Position numbers and translations under genes: made by a program. Shown here piece after piece: positions 5,958 through 9,819 of a stretch of 9,819 nucleotides of DNA (position 1 is its first letter; each line of letters starts with the position of its first letter). This DNA comes from Chloroflexota bacterium (GTDB taxonomy: Bacteria; Chloroflexota; Dehalococcoidia; JABGRK01): NCBI GenBank assembly GCA_030665485.1, contig DAOUZV010000037.1, forward strand, positions 1 to 9,819, read 5' to 3'. Below the pieces are notes generated by a model. It saw only the letters and a list, made by a program, of their open reading frames with translations, was not told the DNA's origin and did not search any database.

Positions 5958-7487
5958 ATGGCTTACGCAGTATATATAGGTATTCCGTTAGCTCTAATTG
6001 CAGGTGCATTGCTCGGGTGGTACATTCTTCCACAACTGCTGGCACAACGTAAAACTCGCGCGGCCAAGGATGAGGCAGAAAGAATAATCAAAGAAGCCCA
6101 AACCGAACAAAAGAAGCTGATGATTGAAGCAAAAGAGCAGTCGATCAAGGTAAGAGCCGAGGTCGACCAAGAAAACAGGGGACGCAGGCAGGAATTACTG
6201 CGTCTGGAAAAACGCATCTCCCAGAAAGAGGAGAATCTGGAGCGCAGAACCGATACCATCGACCAGCGCGATAACAACCTTAAGAAGAAGGAAAGCGAAA
6301 ACGAGGTCACCAGAAACAAGCTGGAAGAACTCAGGCATCAGCAGCTTGAGAAGCTGGAAAAGGTTGCCGATTTATCCAAGGATGCGGCCAAAGACCTGCT
6401 GCTTGAGATGGTGGAGGTAGAGGCCCGCGACGACGTCAGCCGCCGTATCTATGAGACTGAATCCAGGCTCAAGATGGAGGCCGACCAGCGAGCCAGGGAG
6501 CTGGTAGCAACTGCAGCGCACAGGCTTGCCGCCGACGTCGTTTCAGAATCAACCGTAACCGCCATACCCCTTCCATCTGATGAGATGAAGGGAAGGCTCA
6601 TCGGCCGTGAGGGCCGTAACATCAGAGCGCTTGAAGCCGCCACCGGCGTTGATCTAATAATAGACGACACTCCAGAAGTGGTAACCATCTCCAGCTTCGA
6701 TCCAGTCCGCCGTGAAATTGCTAAAGTAGCCCTTCAAAAACTGATCGTAGACGGCCGCATTCACCCTGGACGCATCGAGGAGATAGCCAACAAAGCCAAG
6801 AGTGATGTGGAAGCCACCATCTACAGCGAGGGCGAACAGGCAGCCTACAAAGTGGGCATGAGCGGGCTCAACCCGGAACTTATCAAGATACTGGGCCGCC
6901 TGAAGTATCGTTTCAGCTACGGACAAAATGTGCTAGCACACAGCGTCGAGGTAGCTCATCTTGCCGGAATGCTGGCCGCCGAGCTGGGTGCCGACGTCAA
7001 CATAGCCAAGGCGGGCGGACTGCTGCACGACTTAGGTAAAGCGGTCGACCACGAGGTGGAGGGCACCCACGCCGCCATCGGTGCAGATATAGCCAAACGC
7101 CTGGGCAGATCGCCGCAGGTGGTTCACGCCATAGCCGATCATCACAACGACGAGGGCAGTATCGACCTCTACGGCCTGATAGTGTCCACCGCCGATGCCA
7201 TATCCTGCGCCAGGCCCGGCGCCAGACGAGAGTCAATGGATCGCTACATCAAACGGTTGGAGGCGCTGGAAAGCGTGGCCAACAGCTTTGATGGCGTAGA
7301 GAAATCGTTCGCCATCCAGGCAGGACGCGAGGTAAGAATATTGGTTAAACCGGATGAGATAGACGACCTGGGATCGCTCAGGCTGGCCCGCGACATCGTA
7401 AAGAAGATCGAGGAAAGCCTGGAATACCCGGGGCAGATCAAGGTCACGCTGATAAGAGAAACGCGAGCTGTAGACTTCGCCAAATAG
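5958..7487 (+). CDS. rny: Ribonuclease Y
   Basis: RNase Y is a membrane-anchored endoribonuclease that starts mRNA decay. The 509 residues have the full architecture: a membrane helix (about 5-24), a long charged coiled coil (about 30-190), a KH RNA-binding domain with GRLIGREGRNIRALEAATG (212-230) and IDDTPE (235-240), and an HD metal-dependent phosphohydrolase domain with HSVEVAHLAG (328-337), the His357-Asp358 pair in LLHDLGKAVDHE, and IADHH (392-396). The length is only slightly below the usual 515-520. The ATG at 5958 follows GAGG with a 5-base gap and places the anchor right at the N-terminus. It probably heads an operon with the YmdB-type gene 21 bases downstream, a pairing also found in Firmicutes. 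It has its own promoter at 5835-5863. Confidence 0.97.
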   Translation: MAYAVYIGIPLALIAGALLGWYILPQLLAQRKTRAAKDEAERIIKEAQTEQKKLMIEAKEQSIKVRAEVDQENRGRRQELLRLEKRISQKEENLERRTDTIDQRDNNLKKKESENEVTRNKLEELRHQQLEKLEKVADLSKDAAKDLLLEMVEVEARDDVSRRIYETESRLKMEADQRARELVATAAHRLAADVVSESTVTAIPLPSDEMKGRLIGREGRNIRALEAATGVDLIIDDTPEVVTISSFDPVRREIAKVALQKLIVDGRIHPGRIEEIANKAKSDVEATIYSEGEQAAYKVGMSGLNPELIKILGRLKYRFSYGQNVLAHSVEVAHLAGMLAAELGADVNIAKAGGLLHDLGKAVDHEVEGTHAAIGADIAKRLGRSPQVVHAIADHHNDEGSIDLYGLIVSTADAISCARPGARRESMDRYIKRLEALESVANSFDGVEKSFAIQAGREVRILVKPDEIDDLGSLRLARDIVKKIEESLEYPGQIKVTLIRETRAVDFAK

Positions 7488-7508
7488 GTGCATTAGAAAG
7501 GCACTAGA

Positions 7509-8279
7509 TTGAAGATATTAGTAGTTGGAGATGTGGTGGGCAAGCCGGGCAGAGAAGCTGCGCAGGAGCTTGTGCCGGAGATTCGCAAACAATATGAAAT
7601 CGATATGGTCATCGTCAACGGCGAAAACGCCGCCGGTGGCATCGGCATAACTCAGTCAACATCCGAAGCTATGCTTGATTCTGAAGTGGATGTCATTACC
7701 ACCGGCAACCACGTGTGGCGCCGCAAAGAGGTAATACCGTATTTGGACGGCGATGCTCCCATCATACGCCCACTTAACTACCCGCCGGGGCTTGCCGGGC
7801 GCGGATATATAATAATCGGTCCGGTCATGGTCGTAAACCTGGTAGGACGAACCTTCATGCACAATTACGATTGCCCGTTCCGCGCCATGGATAAGCTGCT
7901 GCAGGAACTTGCCCAAAGGCCAAAAATCACCATAGTAGATTTTCATGCCGAGGCAACGTCCGAGAAAGTTGCCATGGGATGGCATCTGGACGGGCGGGTA
8001 ACCGCCGTTGTGGGCACACACACCCATGTGGGAACGGTGGACACCAGAGTGCTTCCCAACGGCACCGCCTACATAACCGATATAGGAATGGTGGGACCGA
8101 TGGATTCGGTAATCGGTGCCAATAAAGAAGCGGCGCTGTCATCGTTTTTAACGGCGATGCCGTTCAACTTATCGGTGGGCAGAGGAGATGTAATTTTCAA
8201 CTCGGTCCTGCTCGAGGTGTCAGAGGATACGGGCCTAGCCACCTCGATCATCCGTATCGACAAAGAAATCAAAATGTAA
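7509..8279 (+). CDS. ymdB: TIGR00282/YmdB-type metallophosphoesterase
   Basis: This is a 256-residue cytosolic calcineurin-like phosphoesterase of the family of Bacillus subtilis YmdB, unrelated to the E. coli protein of the same name. The two-metal site can be traced: Asp8 (GDVVG), Glu39-Asn40 (NGEN), Asn67-His68 (GNHVW), His146 (FHAEATSEK), His171 and His173 (GTHTHVGT). Bacillus YmdB hydrolyses 2',3'-cyclic nucleotides and influences biofilm and motility decisions; relatives may act on other phosphoesters. Cyclic phosphate ends arise during RNA breakdown, so its place after rny is suggestive (inference). The TTG start is the only sensible choice: an in-frame TAG lies 5 codons upstream (7494-7496), and AAAGG sits 8 bases before the TTG. 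Its stop overlaps the next ATG by one base (TAATG). Confidence 0.92.
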   Translation: MKILVVGDVVGKPGREAAQELVPEIRKQYEIDMVIVNGENAAGGIGITQSTSEAMLDSEVDVITTGNHVWRRKEVIPYLDGDAPIIRPLNYPPGLAGRGYIIIGPVMVVNLVGRTFMHNYDCPFRAMDKLLQELAQRPKITIVDFHAEATSEKVAMGWHLDGRVTAVVGTHTHVGTVDTRVLPNGTAYITDIGMVGPMDSVIGANKEAALSSFLTAMPFNLSVGRGDVIFNSVLLEVSEDTGLATSIIRIDKEIKM

Positions 8280-9118
8280 TGAAAGCCGATTTACACCTGC
8301 ACACCACCGCATCTGACGGCAGCCTGACGCCGTCGGAGTTGATTACGCGTGCCGTCGAGCTGAACTTAGAAGTCATCGCCATTACAGACCACGATTCCGT
8401 TGAAGGTGTCCCCGCCGCTGCCGAGGTGTCCCGCAACTATCCGCAGCTTACCCTCATACCCGGCGTGGAGATTAGTACCGACATTCCCAACAACGAGATT
8501 CACGTACTCGGCTATTTCATGGATTGTAGCGATAGAAAGCTGAACGATGAACTCAGCAGGCTGCGTATATCAAGGCAAACCCGCGCCGAAAAGATGGCGC
8601 AAAAGCTTAAAACACTTGGGTTACCCATTGATTACGAGCACGTGCTGGCGTTGGCGGGCGACGGTTCGGTAGGGCGGCCCCATATCGCCAAGGTCATGCT
8701 GGAAAACGGCTATATAAGCGAGTTCCGTGAGGCGTTCGACAACTATATAGGCAGAAACGGCCCCGCTTATGTGGAAAGGGAGAAAATGCTCCCCGAAGAG
8801 GCGGTTGCGCTGGTGGCCAACGCGGGCGGACTTCCCGTGCTGGCGCACCCCGCAGACATCGACGGCATAGAGGAACTGCTGCCGCTTTATATAGAAAACG
8901 GCCTTATCGGTCTGGAAACTTACTACCACTGGTATAATCAGCAAACCATCAAACGTCTGGCCAATCTCGCAGACAAATACAATCTCATCACCACCGGCGG
9001 CAGTGATTACCACAACGACAACGGCGATGCCGGAGGCCCGCTGGGAAGCGTTGATATTCCGCGTAAGTCAATAGAAAAATTACTGTCCCTGGCCAGAGAG
9101 AAAGGACTTATATCATGA
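8279..9118 (+). CDS. PHP-domain phosphoesterase (TrpH/YciV, RNase AM-like)
   Basis: This 279-residue cytosolic PHP protein has the metal ligands of the family: His6, His8 and Asp13 (DLHLHTTASDG), Asp37-His38 (TDHDS), Glu64 (PGVEIS), His75, His190 (LAHPADI), and Asp243 and His245 (GGSDYH). VGRPHIAKVM (131-140) is the usual insert motif of the TrpH/YciV group. Characterised relatives are a 3',5'-nucleoside bisphosphate (pAp) phosphatase and RNase AM, a 5'-3' exonuclease that trims short RNA and rRNA ends; sequence alone does not separate these. Both activities fit the operon: RNA fragments from RNase Y, or pAp formed when acyl carrier protein is charged, given fabZ next door. The ATG shares one base with the previous stop and has no good ribosome site, indicating coupling. 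It overlaps fabZ by 4 bases (ATGA). Confidence 0.88.
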   Translation: MKADLHLHTTASDGSLTPSELITRAVELNLEVIAITDHDSVEGVPAAAEVSRNYPQLTLIPGVEISTDIPNNEIHVLGYFMDCSDRKLNDELSRLRISRQTRAEKMAQKLKTLGLPIDYEHVLALAGDGSVGRPHIAKVMLENGYISEFREAFDNYIGRNGPAYVEREKMLPEEAVALVANAGGLPVLAHPADIDGIEELLPLYIENGLIGLETYYHWYNQQTIKRLANLADKYNLITTGGSDYHNDNGDAGGPLGSVDIPRKSIEKLLSLAREKGLIS

Positions 9119-9549
9119 TCTTAGGATCTAAAGAAATACAGGAAATAATCCCACACCGCTGGCCTTTTTTACTGGTGGATAAAATTGTCGAGCTTGAGGC
9201 TGGCGTTAAAGCCGTGGGCTTGAAGAACTTCACCTCAACCGAGTTTTACTTCCCCGGCCACTTCCCGGACTTCCCCGTGGTACCAGGAGTGCTTCTAGCT
9301 GAGGCGCTGGCGCAGGTGGGCGCCGTGGCCCTTTTAAGCGTGCCCGGGAACAAGGGCAAGATCGCCTTTTTCGCCGGTATGGACAGGTTCCGCTTCCGCA
9401 AGCCGGTGTTTCCCGGAGATACGGTAACGCTTGAGGTAACGCTGGATAAGCTGCGCGGCAGCATCGGCAAGGGCACCGCAAAAGCAACGGTGGATGACAA
9501 AGTTGTGGCCAACGGCGAACTCATGTTCGCAATCCAGAGGGGCGAGTAG
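9115..9549 (+). CDS. fabZ: 3-hydroxyacyl-ACP dehydratase FabZ
   Basis: FabZ removes water from (3R)-hydroxyacyl-ACP to give trans-2-enoyl-ACP in type II fatty acid synthesis. The 144-residue single hot-dog domain has the expected length. IPHRWPFLLVD (12-22) is the N-terminal signature; the catalytic His49 lies in FPGHFPDFPVVPGVL (46-60) and the catalytic Glu63 in LAEALAQVGA (61-70). The C-terminal strand region RFRKPVFPGDTV is intact. A good ribosome site AAAGGA lies 8 bases before the ATG, inside the PHP gene, and the start overlaps the PHP stop by 4 bases. No other fab gene is adjacent, so this is a fabZ detached from a fatty acid cluster. It is the last gene of the operon and converges on the rhomboid gene. 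Confidence 0.96.
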   Translation: MILGSKEIQEIIPHRWPFLLVDKIVELEAGVKAVGLKNFTSTEFYFPGHFPDFPVVPGVLLAEALAQVGAVALLSVPGNKGKIAFFAGMDRFRFRKPVFPGDTVTLEVTLDKLRGSIGKGTAKATVDDKVVANGELMFAIQRGE

Positions 9550-9647
9550 CAAAGCATAAAAAAGTGTTAGCCCAAGTACTATGTGATTCATTTTTACTGG
9601 CGGATGTGACAAAATACTTGAACGGCGAAAGTGACGTCAAAAAGCCT
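9550..9647. other. Convergent spacer between fabZ and the rhomboid gene
   Basis: This 98-base spacer separates two converging genes. I see no hairpin followed by a T run on either strand. It contains the 8-base palindrome TGACGTCA (9632-9639) and a distant inverted pair CAAGTA / TACTTG around a gap of more than 30 bases, neither convincing as a terminator. Confidence 0.4.
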
Positions 9648-9819
9648 TCATTGAAAGAACATGATACGAGGCTGTTTGCGCCTGAAGTAATAGCCGAAAG
9701 CCAGCCCCACCAACAAGCCACCCAGGTGTGCCTGCCAGGCAATCCCACGGAAAAGGAAGCCAATAAGGAAGCTGAACATCACCACCGCCCACAGCGGTAG
9801 CGGCCGCGGTATAAATAAA
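9648..9819 (-). CDS. Rhomboid-family intramembrane serine protease, C-terminal end (cut by window edge)
   Basis: The last 56 codons of a minus-strand gene are visible, ending with TGA at 9648-9650. Reading in, the order is a loop with PRPLP (residues 4-8 of the fragment), a membrane helix with LWAVVMFSFLIGF (9-21), then GIAWQAHLGGLLVGLAFGYYF (25-45) and a basic tail RRK. The W-x-AHLGG pattern in a final helix is typical of bacterial rhomboids, where this His is the partner of the serine in the catalytic dyad and the small-residue pattern packs the helices. The GxSG serine motif would lie beyond the right edge and cannot be checked. Rhomboids cleave membrane proteins within the bilayer. The start is not in the window. 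A 78-codon reading frame on the other strand over this region has no features and is a shadow. Confidence 0.85.
   Translation of the reverse strand, partial: LFIPRPLPLWAVVMFSFLIGFLFRGIAWQAHLGGLLVGLAFGYYFRRKQPRIMFFQ

Noticed and set aside
9632..9639. Palindrome TGACGTCA in the convergent spacer
   Set aside because: A single 8-base palindrome downstream of both genes, with no promoter or T run, carries too little information.
9564..9800. 78-codon + strand frame at the right end
   Set aside because: It is antisense to the rhomboid C-terminus, which has clear membrane helices and the AHLGG motif.

Overview
The window holds ten genes: eight complete genes on the + strand, plus one partial minus-strand gene at each edge. 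Base composition is roughly balanced and even, and genes are tightly packed with many 1-4 base overlaps. I see no mobile element, CRISPR array, tRNA or rRNA. It reads as ordinary bacterial chromosome. The order PIN/TRAM - ispD - ispF - cysS, followed by rny - YmdB-type phosphoesterase - PHP - fabZ, together with the style of the proteins, fits an uncultured or little-studied Chloroflexota, most likely Dehalococcoidia. That assignment comes from memory of gene order and was not tested.

Layout. (1) 1-656, minus: N-terminal part of a TIGR03960-type B12-binding radical SAM protein. (2) 657-759: divergent promoter region. (3) 760-2236: two tandem, overlapping VTT/DedA-type membrane protein paralogues. 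(4) 2237-2423: a strong promoter, then a leader with nested inverted repeats and a terminator-like hairpin just before the next gene. (5) 2424-5814: membrane-anchored PIN/TRAM nuclease, ispD, ispF and cysS, spaced by 3 bases or overlapping by 1, so almost certainly one operon. (6) 5815-5957: a good sigma-70-like promoter with a direct repeat at its predicted start site. (7) 5958-9549: rny, a TIGR00282/YmdB-type phosphoesterase, a PHP phosphoesterase and fabZ, again coupled by short overlaps. (8) 9550-9647: convergent spacer. (9) 9648-9819, minus: C-terminal end of a rhomboid-family intramembrane protease.

The two main operons combine housekeeping tasks. The first carries two steps of the MEP isoprenoid pathway and cysteinyl-tRNA synthetase behind a putative RNA-binding nuclease. 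The second carries RNase Y with two phosphoesterases whose families act on cyclic nucleotides, short RNA or nucleoside bisphosphates, then the fatty-acid dehydratase FabZ. A plausible theme is membrane-localised RNA turnover with recycling of the products; this is inference.

No clearly new system is present. The points most worth a second look are the structured leader before the PIN/TRAM gene, the paired VTT paralogues with complementary losses in a shared motif, and a Trp in IspF where His34 is expected. All motif positions and base pairings were found by eye; no search or folding was run.
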